Source: Sedimenticola sp. (GTDB taxonomy: Bacteria; Pseudomonadota; Gammaproteobacteria; Chromatiales; Chromatiaceae). From it: a stretch of DNA of 64,000 nt. The notes beneath the pieces are model-generated. The model did not search any database and was not told the DNA's origin. It saw only the letters and a list, made by a program, of their open reading frames with translations. The translations under genes and the position numbers were made by a program. Shown here piece by piece: positions 54,610 through 63,785 of this stretch. The DNA lies in NCBI GenBank assembly GCA_027068915.1, contig JAMOLT010000009.1, positions 1 through 64,000 on the forward strand. Direction: 5' to 3'. How positions within the stretch are numbered: position 1 is the stretch's first letter; the number at the start of each line of letters is the position of its first letter.

Positions 54610-55953
54610 ATGGACAAACGAGAATCACCTGAAATAAAAGCATTTGGTCTCTGGAGTGCGGTCTTTCTGGGAATTGGCTCCATGATAGGGGCAGGGATCT
54701 TCATCGTGATCGGTGAGGCAGGTGTGATTGCCGGCAATCTTGTCACGGCTTCATTTTTTATTAGCGGCATCATTGCATTGCTGTGCGGCTATTCCCTGAG
54801 CAAATTCGCCATCCGTTATCCCAGCCGCGGCGGGATCATTGAGTATCTGGTGCAGAGCTATGGAGAAGGGTTCTTCTCTGGTTCACTCGGTATCTTGTTC
54901 TATTTTGCGCAGCTGGTGTCGCTTGCTGCCGTGGCCAAATCTTTTGGCACGTATGCTGCGACTTATATGAGCGGTGGTGTGACACCTTTTTACACTAACA
55001 TTTTTGCTGTGGGTGTCCTGCTTTTTTTTGTGCTCATCAACCTTGCTGGTGCTGCCATGGTGGCCAAAGCAGAAAATGTTATCGTTATCATCAAACTGGG
55101 TGCATTGATTAGTTTTACTGCTGCAGCGCTGTTTTTTATTGACCCATCTCATTTGGCGGTGGATAAGGCGCCGGATGCTATCAATATATTTTATGCATTA
55201 GGCCTGACGTTTTTTGCTTATCAAGGTTTTAGCGTTATTACGAACAGTGTCGAAGATATGCAGGATCCAGGTCGCACCATGCTTCGAGCAATGTTCTGGG
55301 CAATCGGGCTGGTTGCAGTGCTTTATATTACTGTTTCCTTCGCTGTATTTGGTAACTTGTCACTGGATACGATTATAAAAGATAAGGACTTTGCCCTTGC
55401 TGAAGCGGCAAAGCCTGCCCTCGGAGCATGGGGTTTTAAGGTTATGGCAGCGATCGCATTATTAGCAACGGCATCCGCGATTAATGCCACGCTCTATGCC
55501 GTAACGCAGATCAGCTACACTCTGGCCAAAGAAGGTGATCTTCCCGAAGAGTATGACTACCATATTTTTCATAATACGGAAGGGCTTATTATTTCTGCAT
55601 TGCTGATTGTGCCGATGATCCTGTTATTGAATCTGGGGCAAATTGCCACCATTGCAGCGATCTCTGTGCTCCTGATTCAGGGATTTACCCATACCGGGCA
55701 TCTGTTTAAGTGTGAAGAGACTGGCGGCAATCTTTGGTTGATTTTAATGGCTGTCATTGGGGCGTTTGGGGCGGCATGGTTTGCCATTGACTACACATCA
55801 AAGTCGATGCCACATATTATCTACTATATTTCAGGTATATTTTTCATGGCGTTTATCTTTGAAGTAATGCTGCGCTTGTTCAATGACCGGTCTGTGCATA
55901 AACAGATTGTTTCAAGACTTGAAAAAGTGGAAAAGATTCTTTTTAAAAACTAG
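54610..55953 (+). CDS. APC-superfamily amino-acid permease
   Basis: A 447-residue transporter with about 12 membrane segments. The N-terminal family motif is FLGIGSMIGAGIFIVIGEAG, the unwound TM1 glycine-rich turn of the LeuT fold. TM6 contains LTFFAYQGFSVITNSVEDM, also typical. The substrate cannot be told; amino acids or polyamines are the usual choices. AGAGGAAT lies upstream. It is flanked by stress and membrane genes, and no operator palindrome was found directly in front of it. Confidence 0.88.
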   Translation: MDKRESPEIKAFGLWSAVFLGIGSMIGAGIFIVIGEAGVIAGNLVTASFFISGIIALLCGYSLSKFAIRYPSRGGIIEYLVQSYGEGFFSGSLGILFYFAQLVSLAAVAKSFGTYAATYMSGGVTPFYTNIFAVGVLLFFVLINLAGAAMVAKAENVIVIIKLGALISFTAAALFFIDPSHLAVDKAPDAINIFYALGLTFFAYQGFSVITNSVEDMQDPGRTMLRAMFWAIGLVAVLYITVSFAVFGNLSLDTIIKDKDFALAEAAKPALGAWGFKVMAAIALLATASAINATLYAVTQISYTLAKEGDLPEEYDYHIFHNTEGLIISALLIVPMILLLNLGQIATIAAISVLLIQGFTHTGHLFKCEETGGNLWLILMAVIGAFGAAWFAIDYTSKSMPHIIYYISGIFFMAFIFEVMLRLFNDRSVHKQIVSRLEKVEKILFKN

Positions 55954-56138
55954 TTTATGTGGTGGCCTTTTCGCGGAAAGCGTTCCGGCTGCACTCCGTT
56001 GAAAAGCCGCCGCTGCCGGGGTGTGAAGAGTATCTGTGGATATCGGTAATCATTCCAGCAAGTACAACCGCTGCTGTTTTGTTTTAAAAAAAGAAGTGAA
56101 AGATAAAGGTATCGTCAGAAACCGATAGAATAACCTCT

Positions 56139-56744
56139 ATGATTGATCCTTTTACAAATTTCCAGGTACTGCAGGAAGGAAGCCAACCGTTCCTTGCTCA
56201 CTATGGCTTGATTCTCGTCTTTGTCGGTGCTCTGCTGGAGGGTGAAACCGTTATTCTTCTGGCGGGTGTGCTCTGTCATCGAGGTGCCGTAGCTTTTGAA
56301 TGGGCTGTGGTTGCGGCTACCTTGGGTGCTTTTACCGGAGATCAACTCTGGTTCCATCTCGGACGTCGCTATGGCCAGGGCGCCTTGTCGCGATTTCCGA
56401 AGCTAGTGAAACAGGCAGACAAGGTGCAGCCCTGGATTAAACAAAAGGCTGACTGGATTGCTGCTGGCTCCCGCTTTGTCTATGGCACCCGTACCGTCGC
56501 CCCGGTGTTATTGGGCCTGCATGGCTATTCACCGATTCGTTTCGCGTTGATCAATAGTCTCAGTGCGAGTATATGGGCAACGGCAGGTGTCGGTGCTGGT
56601 TATCTTGTTGGCGCTGGCGCTGAACAGCTTTTTGGCCAGATCAAACATGTCGAACAATTGTTACTGCTCATTGTCCTGGTGATGCTGGTTCGCTGGTGGT
56701 ACCGATATAGAAAATCGACCCCAACCGCCAGTGCTGGCAAGTAA
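56139..56744 (+). CDS. DedA-family membrane protein
   Basis: A 201-residue inner-membrane protein of the DedA/SNARE-associated group, thought to act as undecaprenyl-phosphate or lipid flippases and to support proton-motive force. The signature is GALLEGETVILLAGVLCHRG, followed by GDQLWFHLGRRYGQ, the conserved SRFVYGTRTVAPVLLG and later membrane segments. It overlaps the cardiolipin synthase gene by 14 bp, giving a two-gene membrane-lipid operon. Confidence 0.9.
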   Translation: MIDPFTNFQVLQEGSQPFLAHYGLILVFVGALLEGETVILLAGVLCHRGAVAFEWAVVAATLGAFTGDQLWFHLGRRYGQGALSRFPKLVKQADKVQPWIKQKADWIAAGSRFVYGTRTVAPVLLGLHGYSPIRFALINSLSASIWATAGVGAGYLVGAGAEQLFGQIKHVEQLLLLIVLVMLVRWWYRYRKSTPTASAGK

Positions 56745-58149
56745 CGTGTTCAACAGCAATGAACCATTACATCTTGTCTGGGTCGGCTTGCTGCATAGTG
56801 CTACAGTCATTGGTGTCTTGCTGGCGCTACTGCTGATTTCCAGGGTTCTGCGCAGTCCGCGTATCCCATCGGCAACCATGGGTTGGCTTATCGTGATTAT
56901 TTTTATCCCGCTAATCGGTATCCCGCTTTACCTCCTCTTTGGAGAGCGAAAACTCAGTACCCAGATAAAACAGAAAGGGCAACTGGATCTGCCAGATACG
57001 CCCGACACCTATGACCACTCAATGAATTCATTGCTGATCTCTCTTGGTATTCCTTCATCCAGTGATGGTAATAGCATGAGCTTTCACGAGGATGGAGAGG
57101 TCTCCTGGCAGGCAGTGCTCACACTACTGGAAAATGCTCAGAAAAGTATCGATATTGCTATTTTTATACTGGCGGATGACGAAATTGGAAAGGAAGTGCT
57201 ATCGCTCCTTGAAGACAAGGCGGCCCAAGGCGTTCAGGTGCGGCTGTTGCTTGATGGGGTTGGCTCCTTCGAGTTACCTAAAAAACGCTTGCTTCCACTT
57301 GCAAGGCATGGCGGCCAGATAGCCTGGTTTATTCCGGTGTTGCATCGACCGCTTCGCGGTAGAACTAATTTACGCAATCACAGAAAAATGATTATTGCCG
57401 ATCAGGAAAAAGTCTGGTCTGGTGGGCGTAATCTGGCTTCCGGATACTTTGGTTCTGACTGTTCAGAAAATTGCTGGATAGATCTAAGCTTCACCCAGCA
57501 AGGGGCAATCGTGTCCACTTATCATATGATTTTTGAAGCAGACTGGAACTTTGCAACCCATACGCCGATGAACAGTACGAAGGGTATTTCTCAAACACCA
57601 TCCCATGGAGGGAGCCGTGTGCAGGTCATTCCTTCAGGCCCGGATGTTGCCGACGACCCGATCTATGCGGCCATCTTGATGGCATGCTATATGGCGCGTC
57701 AGCGTATTATGATTGTTACACCCTACTTTATACCTGATGCCGGAGTGCAGGAAGCCCTGAAACTGGCGGCGTTGCGCGGCGTTGTAGTTGACCTGGTATT
57801 GCCTGGGAAATCGAATCACCGCATGGCCGATATTGCTCGCAGCCGTTATTTGCGTGAACTTGCCAAAGCAGGGGGGCGAATCTGGTTTCCGCCCGGTAGT
57901 ATGGTTCACGCCAAAGCGCTGGTCATCGACAATACGTTCGCCATGGCTGGCTCAGCAAATCTGGATATCCGTAGCCTGTTCCTGAATTGTGAGGTGATGA
58001 GTGGTTTCTACAGTGACATTGACATCCAATGGTTAGCGAACTGGCTTGAAGTATTACGCGACCAATCTGTTCGTCATCATCCACAACCAGTGGGGGTATT
58101 CAGGGAAATGCTTGAGGGACTGACGTTGCTGGGCGCGTATCAGCTTTAA
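56731..58149 (+). CDS. cls: Cardiolipin synthase (phospholipase D type)
   Basis: Joins two phosphatidylglycerols to make cardiolipin. Two N-terminal membrane segments (about 15-37 and 48-68) precede two HKD motifs: NHRKMIIADQEKVWSGGRNL near residue 218 and VHAKALVIDNTFAMAGSANLDIRS near 391. At 472 residues it is normal. GTG start overlapping the dedA stop; a second GTG five codons later is possible. A hairpin terminator follows. Cardiolipin enrichment is a common stress response, in keeping with the neighbours. Confidence 0.94.
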   Translation: MLASNVFNSNEPLHLVWVGLLHSATVIGVLLALLLISRVLRSPRIPSATMGWLIVIIFIPLIGIPLYLLFGERKLSTQIKQKGQLDLPDTPDTYDHSMNSLLISLGIPSSSDGNSMSFHEDGEVSWQAVLTLLENAQKSIDIAIFILADDEIGKEVLSLLEDKAAQGVQVRLLLDGVGSFELPKKRLLPLARHGGQIAWFIPVLHRPLRGRTNLRNHRKMIIADQEKVWSGGRNLASGYFGSDCSENCWIDLSFTQQGAIVSTYHMIFEADWNFATHTPMNSTKGISQTPSHGGSRVQVIPSGPDVADDPIYAAILMACYMARQRIMIVTPYFIPDAGVQEALKLAALRGVVVDLVLPGKSNHRMADIARSRYLRELAKAGGRIWFPPGSMVHAKALVIDNTFAMAGSANLDIRSLFLNCEVMSGFYSDIDIQWLANWLEVLRDQSVRHHPQPVGVFREMLEGLTLLGAYQL

Positions 58150-58192
58150 CATCCTGTTAAGGAAGCATACACCCCAGGGACTCAGATAAATC

Positions 58193-58224
58193 GACCACGA
58201 ACCTTTGGCTGGTGGTCTGTTTCT
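58193..58224 (+). terminator. Terminator after cardiolipin synthase
   Basis: GACCAC pairs with GTGGTC around a small inner hairpin (CC-TTT-GG), followed by TGTTTCTTT. Convergent with the regulator gene, so it may work both ways. TTAACATCCTGTTAAG, a repeat-family motif, lies just upstream at 58147. Confidence 0.65.
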
Positions 58225-58225
58225 T

Positions 58226-58984
58226 TCAGGAAAGGTCGTGTTTGTTTTCTAACCGGTGAAGGGCGAGACCAGCCTGATGTTTGAGTGCCCGTAAATCCTT
58301 GACCAGCAGGCTGTCGTTGCTATAGTGAACAATGGCCTCCTTGCGTAGTGTCTGCAGATGCTTATTTACTACCTGCCGCACGGAGCCGAGCATGCGGGCA
58401 AGGGCTTCATGTTTGAGGTCTGCAATGAGGCCTACAGGCAATGGTGAGAGGGGCTGTTCAAAATGACGGCGGGTGTCAGTGTGGCGCAGGATCAGCCGGG
58501 CCAGACGTGAGGCCGTGTCGTACAGGGCCAAGTCTACGGTGAGGGTTTCCATGCTGCGGAGCAGGCTGCCGAGGTAGGGCAGGAAACGCTGATTAAACTC
58601 AGGGTATGCCGATATCCAATGTCTCACGGTATAGATGGGGGCGGAGAGTAACTGCAGATCGTTCATGGCCGTGGGCTCGATGTTGTGCGGCTGACCATCC
58701 AGCAGAGTGATGATATCGAAGCCATCACCCGGACCGAGCAAGAACAAGGTGATACTTCTGCCGGTGTTGGGGTTGCTACGGGTGACCTCAATGCGCCCGT
58801 CAAGGACAATGAAAAAATGTGTCCTCAACATCTCCGTGCTGATAGTCAACCCCTTGCCGTAGGTCTTGTGGTGGAAGACGGATAACATTTCTTCCAGCAT
58901 AGGTTGTGGCAAGCCACTGAACAGTGGCGACTTTTCCAATATGCTTAGATGCAGGGAACTGGCCGAATGGTTGCCCATGCTCAT
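58226..58984 (-). CDS. Crp/Fnr-family transcription regulator
   Basis: A 252-residue two-domain activator. A cyclic-nucleotide-fold sensor is at about 15-130 (PLFSGLPQPMLEEML; FFIVLDGRIEVTRSN; LFLLGPGDGFD), a long dimer helix at about 130-165, and a winged helix at about 180-235. The recognition helix reads LGSVRQVVNKHLQTL: Arg203 and Gln204 stand where CRP has Arg180 and Glu181. There is no cysteine at all, so no FNR-type Fe-S cluster; heme or a small ligand is possible. The start at 58984 (MSMGNH) is less certain. It probably binds the TGTCA-N6-TGACA sites around it. Confidence 0.85.
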   Translation of the reverse strand: MSMGNHSASSLHLSILEKSPLFSGLPQPMLEEMLSVFHHKTYGKGLTISTEMLRTHFFIVLDGRIEVTRSNPNTGRSITLFLLGPGDGFDIITLLDGQPHNIEPTAMNDLQLLSAPIYTVRHWISAYPEFNQRFLPYLGSLLRSMETLTVDLALYDTASRLARLILRHTDTRRHFEQPLSPLPVGLIADLKHEALARMLGSVRQVVNKHLQTLRKEAIVHYSNDSLLVKDLRALKHQAGLALHRLENKHDLS

Positions 58985-59175
58985 GCAGAAATATTGTTCG
59001 GCAGGTAAATGATGATTACAACCCCTTGTTCGTGATGAACGTAATGCAGGGTTGAATGATCCGCCAATCAACGAGCGTTTGCAAGTGCGACGGATAGAGG
59101 TTTTTGGCTTGCTGGCCGGGGAACTACAGCAGGGCAGATTGATATAAATTGCCCGCCCCGCTGAGTTTGTGTGGA

Positions 59176-60453
59176 TCAATATTTATTGTGGATCAAGCCG
59201 CGCAGTCGTGCACGAATGGATTCATAAAGATCTCGCTGTTTAGGGTCTTTTCGGATAATGGCAAGCTCCTTCAATGCCTGGTTCAATTCCTTGCGACTCT
59301 TTTCATCAAGGTTCCCCCGGGCTGCGCTGTCGAGTTCGCTCTTGGCTGTGTCCAGGGCCTGGAAGATGTCTGCTGGGTCGCTCATGGCATAGAACTGCAT
59401 GTTTTCGGCAAAGGCCACATGCTGCTTGGCTTCGATGAGGTCGGCGCGAAGGTCTGCTTTCGGACGTTTTTCTTTCCAACCGATAAAGGCTTTCTCCAGC
59501 TCCCGTTCAACCATGGAATCAATTTTCTTTAAGATCCCCTCGATATTGTTGCCAAAATCCTTGTCATGCTGGTCGAGTTTGACTGCCAGCTTGTCGATCT
59601 GTTTCCCCATCTGACGGATCATATTGAACCGATCCACTGCATCAGTGGTGGTTTTGTCGATGCTTCTTTTGTCCACTTCCAGCCACTTCCTGGCAGCCAG
59701 AAGATCGGCTTTGGCCTCCTCGAAGTTTTTGGCACTATAGTCCTGCCGGGCCAGATAGAGGTTGCTGCGAACCTCTGCAAGGGGAGAGGTGATTTCCATG
59801 GATAGGTAGAGTACGCTGCCTTCAGCCGCTTCCAGTGCCTTGTCGGCCTGCTGGAGATTGCCGTTGGCAAGCGCTTTCTGAGCCGTGGCGATATGCTCTG
59901 CAGTTGATGAGAGGGGTAGATCCATTTCGGTGTAGATCAGCGCTTCCTGTACCGCAACTAGAGCGTTTGTCGCTACTTCCTTATCCCCTTTTTTTAGTGC
60001 CTGTCCTGCTTTTTCCAAATGTTTTCGGGCCAGATGAACTGGGACAATATCCTCAATAGCTGTTAAATCAGAATAGATGGGAATAAGGTCTGTAGTGACA
60101 TCTGCCGGCTTCTTGAAGTTCAGGTGCTCTTTTGCAACTTGGGTGTGTTTAATCGCCTTGGCAGTAGGGCGTGCGTCTTTGATGATCGCCAAGAGTGCCC
60201 CGGCTGCGCCCAATTCTTTCTCCGCCCGGCTCTGGTCTTTGTCGTGAATGGCAGAGCGGGCTTGAGCAATGTGCACCAGGACATTGGCTGCAGAAAAAGA
60301 GACATCATATTGCTGGTGGCTGCTTATGGTGTGCTTGGTGCTGGTATTCTGCGTGGTCTGGTCGGTGCTTTTTGCGGCCATACCTGCAGAGGAAAGTGTG
60401 CCCAGGGAGATTGCGATGAGCAATGGAAGTAGTTTTTTGCGCATTGTTTTCAT
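59176..60453 (-). CDS. Exported YfdX-domain stress protein
   Basis: A signal peptide (about residues 1-26, cleaved after GMAA) is followed by two related helical YfdX-like halves. The family block is FSAANVLVHIAQARSAIHDKDQSRAEKELGAAGALLAII, with a partial echo at AEHIATAQKALANGNLQQADKALEAAEG. The last 150 residues form an extra helical region. YfdX of enterics is an acid-response periplasmic protein induced through EvgA. Here 425 residues make it about twice as long. Two operator palindromes lie upstream. Confidence 0.85.
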   Translation of the reverse strand: MKTMRKKLLPLLIAISLGTLSSAGMAAKSTDQTTQNTSTKHTISSHQQYDVSFSAANVLVHIAQARSAIHDKDQSRAEKELGAAGALLAIIKDARPTAKAIKHTQVAKEHLNFKKPADVTTDLIPIYSDLTAIEDIVPVHLARKHLEKAGQALKKGDKEVATNALVAVQEALIYTEMDLPLSSTAEHIATAQKALANGNLQQADKALEAAEGSVLYLSMEITSPLAEVRSNLYLARQDYSAKNFEEAKADLLAARKWLEVDKRSIDKTTTDAVDRFNMIRQMGKQIDKLAVKLDQHDKDFGNNIEGILKKIDSMVERELEKAFIGWKEKRPKADLRADLIEAKQHVAFAENMQFYAMSDPADIFQALDTAKSELDSAARGNLDEKSRKELNQALKELAIIRKDPKQRDLYESIRARLRGLIHNKY

Positions 60454-60514
60454 ATTGCTTATTCCTCTTCATGACAAATAAAACTGATACATGTAAATCC
60501 CCCCAAGGAAGAGA

Positions 60515-60605
60515 AATTTAGCAATTCCATCTGCTATTGGCTGTCACTTAACTGACAAATAGAAAAATATTTTATTGGTAATCCTGCAATGCCACGTGGA
60601 TGACA
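60515..60605 (-). promoter_or_regulatory. Tandem TGTCA-N6-TGACA operators of the YfdX gene
   Basis: The proximal site TGTCACTTAACTGACA is at 60542..60557. On the minus strand the extended -10 TGC-TAAATT (hexamer 60520..60515) starts 22 nt after it, putting the site at -41.5. A second site, TGCCACGTGGATGACA (60590..60605, one mismatch), is 48 bp further upstream, near -89.5. Confidence 0.7.
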
Positions 60606-60619
60606 GGCCGGGTGTCAAG

Positions 60620-60870
60620 AAAGGGATAGCCCATAGGGCATCTCAAGCGCATAGGCAGCACAACTCGTGTTGTACTGCGTTGGAATTAACAGGTTGTTGA
60701 AAATGCTGTTTTTCAATAACCGCTATGCCGTACAAGGATGTGTGGCCATTTCAATGAAAACAAGTCATTGAAAATAGCGGAAAGACAAAATTACTTTTTT
60801 GTCTTTCCGCGTTGAAAAAGAATCTTTAACAGGATTTTGTCAACATCCTGTTAAAGGCTCTTTCAGAGCC
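60620..60870. repeat. Cluster of dispersed-repeat fragments
   Basis: GGGCATCTCAAGCGC (MITE end), TTAACAGGTTGTTGAAAA, ATGGCCACACATCCTTG (read on minus), a hairpin GCGGAAAGACAAAA/TTTTGTCTTTCCGC at about 60778..60811, and CTTTAACAGGAT...ATCCTGTTAAAG (60827..60857) follow each other in 250 bp. No gene. The hairpins may terminate the ATPase transcript. Confidence 0.65.
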
Positions 60871-60986
60871 GCCCAATCCCCTCTTGGCTGCCGGGTATAC
60901 GCGGTGATTTGCTATTTTACCCACACGATCAGGGGAGGAATCTAAATAGAGATGCCCCGAAAAATTCCAATTTCACAGGGTCGAAT

Positions 60987-63737
60987 CTATATCATCAAAG
61001 CGCCACCTTTTGTTTTACGATAGAAGCGTAGCACCATCATTTTGACTGCATCATTGAAGACAAACCAGGTTAATGCGTAAGCCCACATGCTTAGCGCCCA
61101 TTCCCAGCCGATAGGAGTCATCAAACCGAAGCCATATACGGCGATGATGGTGCCAACCACCCGGCTGGAGAAGGTAGCAGAGAAAAGAATCCAAGAAGGG
61201 TAGGGGCGTTTGAAAAACCAGTCATCGATGCGGGTATTGTATATCGTGCCGTGACCGGCAATGATTAATTTTGCAAAGAACACTGATTGCACGAAATCTA
61301 TAGGTAGTTTCATGTAGACGATTAGCACCCAGAATAACAGGAAGGAAGAAAAGACTCCCGCCAGCCCCAGCCAAGTAGCCATAACCAATACTTGGTGCAT
61401 GTCCCAACGCACCGGCCTTTCCCGTACCTTGGTATTGTCGTAAGCAATGGTCAAGATGGGGATGTCATTCAACAAAGCCAGTACGATAATCATCAATGCC
61501 GTAACCGGGTAAACCTGAAATAGACCGATCGCCAGGCTCATGAAGATAATTATACGAATAGTTTCGGCGATACGAAAAATTGTATAGCTTTGCATGCGCT
61601 CGAAGGTGATACGAGCCTGTTTGATGGCGTCAACGATAACCCGGAGGCCTGAAGCCATCAGAACGATATCAGCGGCTTTTTCTGGCGAATAGGGTGTACC
61701 GTTCACGGAAATGCCAATCTCAGAACTGGTTGTACTACTGCTGTCCCCAGTTAGTTTAACCTCATGACCAGCATTTTCTAATTCCTGGACAATGGTATCA
61801 AGGCTTGGCTCAACTAGCACAATATCCGCTGCTGCACGAGCTGCATCAGTGGCGCCACTGACAGCTATGCCTACGTCTGCCTTTTTTAAAGCAGGTGCAT
61901 CATTGACGCCATCACCGGTCATACCAACGATATGCCCGGCTTTCTGTAATTTATCCACGATAAAATATTTGTCTTCGGGATACACTTGTGCGAAGCCATT
62001 TGCAGCTTCTATTTGGGCGACAATTTCTGACTCATGTTTCTTTATCGTTCCTTGGGGTAGCACTTTAGTAGTCAGTTCTTTGCGTACCTGATCAACGATA
62101 TGCTCAACCGTCTGATCAAGCTGTTCGTTGGAGATATCCGTCTTGAGTGTTTTTAGCATCGCTTTGGAGATGACCTGTGCCAGCATCAGATATTCTTCTG
62201 CATTTTCCCCCTGAAGTTCACGAACATCCTCTATTTTATCGCCGATATCCAGCAATCTAGCTATGTATCGGGCGACTGCAAGGTTGTCACCAGTCACCAT
62301 TTTTGTTTCTACGCCCTTGGCTTTGGCTTCTGCGATGGTATCTTTGGAATCTTCGCGGGGCGGGTCAAACAACGGTATCAGGCCGACAAAGGTGTATTCC
62401 CTTTCATCTGTTTTCCTGAAAGCTACTCCCAGTGTACGAAAGCCACGTTGTGCAAAGGTATCAACCTGGTCATAGGCAGCTTGTTTGTCAAAGTCATGGT
62501 TATGGCACAACTCAATGATGACCTGTGGTGCGCCCTTTGTCGCAACCACGTCAATACCATTGCTGGTAGATATGACAGCTTCAGTGCGCTTGATCACCGG
62601 ATCAAAGGGGGTGAATTTCTTTAGTGTGTAGGTATCCAGTTTTGTCTGTAATCCACGTTTATTTATAACATTGAAAATTGGCTGCTCTATGGGATCCCTG
62701 TTTTCTGGTCGGCTGGCAAGCGCGGCATACAGAAACAGATCATCTTCTTTGAATGCTCCGGATACATAGGGTTGGGCAATGGTCATCCTGTTTTGCGTCA
62801 ACGTGCCGGTTTTGTCGGAGCACAAGATATCCATCCCGGCGAGTTCTTCAATGGCATCAAGGCGACTGACAATGGCCTGTTTCTTTGCGAGAGCAACGGC
62901 GCCAATGGCCATGGTGACAGTCAATACCGCAGGCATTGCCACGGGAATGGCGGAGATAGTCAGTACCAGGGAAAATATCAGCAGTTCCGTCAGTGGTTCT
63001 CCCCGGTGTATACCCAAATATACGATGATGGCGATCATCACCAAGGTAAGTAGAATCAGGAAATTACCTACTTTGATGACCATGCGCTTGAAATGGCTGC
63101 GGCCCTCCATTTCTGCCTTGGCGACTAGGCCAACGGTTTTCCCAAAATAAGTGTTCAGGCCGGTGCCAGTGACAGCAGCAAGCATTTCGCCCTGTTTGAC
63201 GACGGTGTTGGCATAGGCTTCTTCATCCGGTTTTTTATTGACGGGTAAAGATTCGCCAGTCATGGCAGATTGATCAATTTGCACAAAATCACTGCCTCCA
63301 AGCAGCTTGATGTCTGCTGGAATAACATCGCCAATTTTTATTTTTATAATGTCGCCGGGCACCAGTTCTGCCGCATCCAGTTGCTGCCATTGCCCGTCTC
63401 TCTTTACCAGTGCTACCAGGGCAAGTTTCTTTTTTAGTACTGCAATGGCGTTTAATGCCTTGGATTCCTGGTAGAAATCGACGAAAGCATTCACCAGCAA
63501 CATCATCATGATAATGATGAAGTCCTCCCAACGTTGTGCGGAGGCTGAAAGAATCGCTGCTATTTCAATCATCCAGGGAATGGGGCCCCAGAATCTGCGT
63601 GCCAGCCTTGTTAGCCAGCCCGCTTCTTTGGTTTCTATGCGATTGAAACCAAATTTCTGCAGGCGCTTTTTGGCCTCTTCACTGCTGAGTCCGGTGTCTG
63701 GGTTGGTTTGCAGGGGTGAAAAATCAGTATCTGGCAT
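60987..63737 (-). CDS. Plasma-membrane-type H+-exporting P-type ATPase
   Basis: A P3A-like proton pump of 916 residues. Membrane helices lie near 55-95, 225-285 and 715-900. The A-domain loop is TGES near 160, the phosphorylated Asp308 is in SDKTGTLTQNR, the nucleotide site is KGAPQVI, and the hinge is TGDGVNDAPALKKADVGIAVSGATDAARAAADIV at 607-640. A second, degenerate copy of that hinge segment follows at about 655-702 (AGHEVKLTGDSSSTTSSEIG, then AADIVLMASGLRVIVDAI). An extra helical insert sits at about 500-578. Expelling protons with ATP would balance acetic acid production. Operator palindrome upstream. Confidence 0.92.
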   Translation of the reverse strand: MPDTDFSPLQTNPDTGLSSEEAKKRLQKFGFNRIETKEAGWLTRLARRFWGPIPWMIEIAAILSASAQRWEDFIIIMMMLLVNAFVDFYQESKALNAIAVLKKKLALVALVKRDGQWQQLDAAELVPGDIIKIKIGDVIPADIKLLGGSDFVQIDQSAMTGESLPVNKKPDEEAYANTVVKQGEMLAAVTGTGLNTYFGKTVGLVAKAEMEGRSHFKRMVIKVGNFLILLTLVMIAIIVYLGIHRGEPLTELLIFSLVLTISAIPVAMPAVLTVTMAIGAVALAKKQAIVSRLDAIEELAGMDILCSDKTGTLTQNRMTIAQPYVSGAFKEDDLFLYAALASRPENRDPIEQPIFNVINKRGLQTKLDTYTLKKFTPFDPVIKRTEAVISTSNGIDVVATKGAPQVIIELCHNHDFDKQAAYDQVDTFAQRGFRTLGVAFRKTDEREYTFVGLIPLFDPPREDSKDTIAEAKAKGVETKMVTGDNLAVARYIARLLDIGDKIEDVRELQGENAEEYLMLAQVISKAMLKTLKTDISNEQLDQTVEHIVDQVRKELTTKVLPQGTIKKHESEIVAQIEAANGFAQVYPEDKYFIVDKLQKAGHIVGMTGDGVNDAPALKKADVGIAVSGATDAARAAADIVLVEPSLDTIVQELENAGHEVKLTGDSSSTTSSEIGISVNGTPYSPEKAADIVLMASGLRVIVDAIKQARITFERMQSYTIFRIAETIRIIIFMSLAIGLFQVYPVTALMIIVLALLNDIPILTIAYDNTKVRERPVRWDMHQVLVMATWLGLAGVFSSFLLFWVLIVYMKLPIDFVQSVFFAKLIIAGHGTIYNTRIDDWFFKRPYPSWILFSATFSSRVVGTIIAVYGFGLMTPIGWEWALSMWAYALTWFVFNDAVKMMVLRFYRKTKGGALMI

Positions 63738-63785
63738 GTTGGTTTACCCCTCGGGTTTTTCGGAGGCTGCATGTAACATTGGAAA

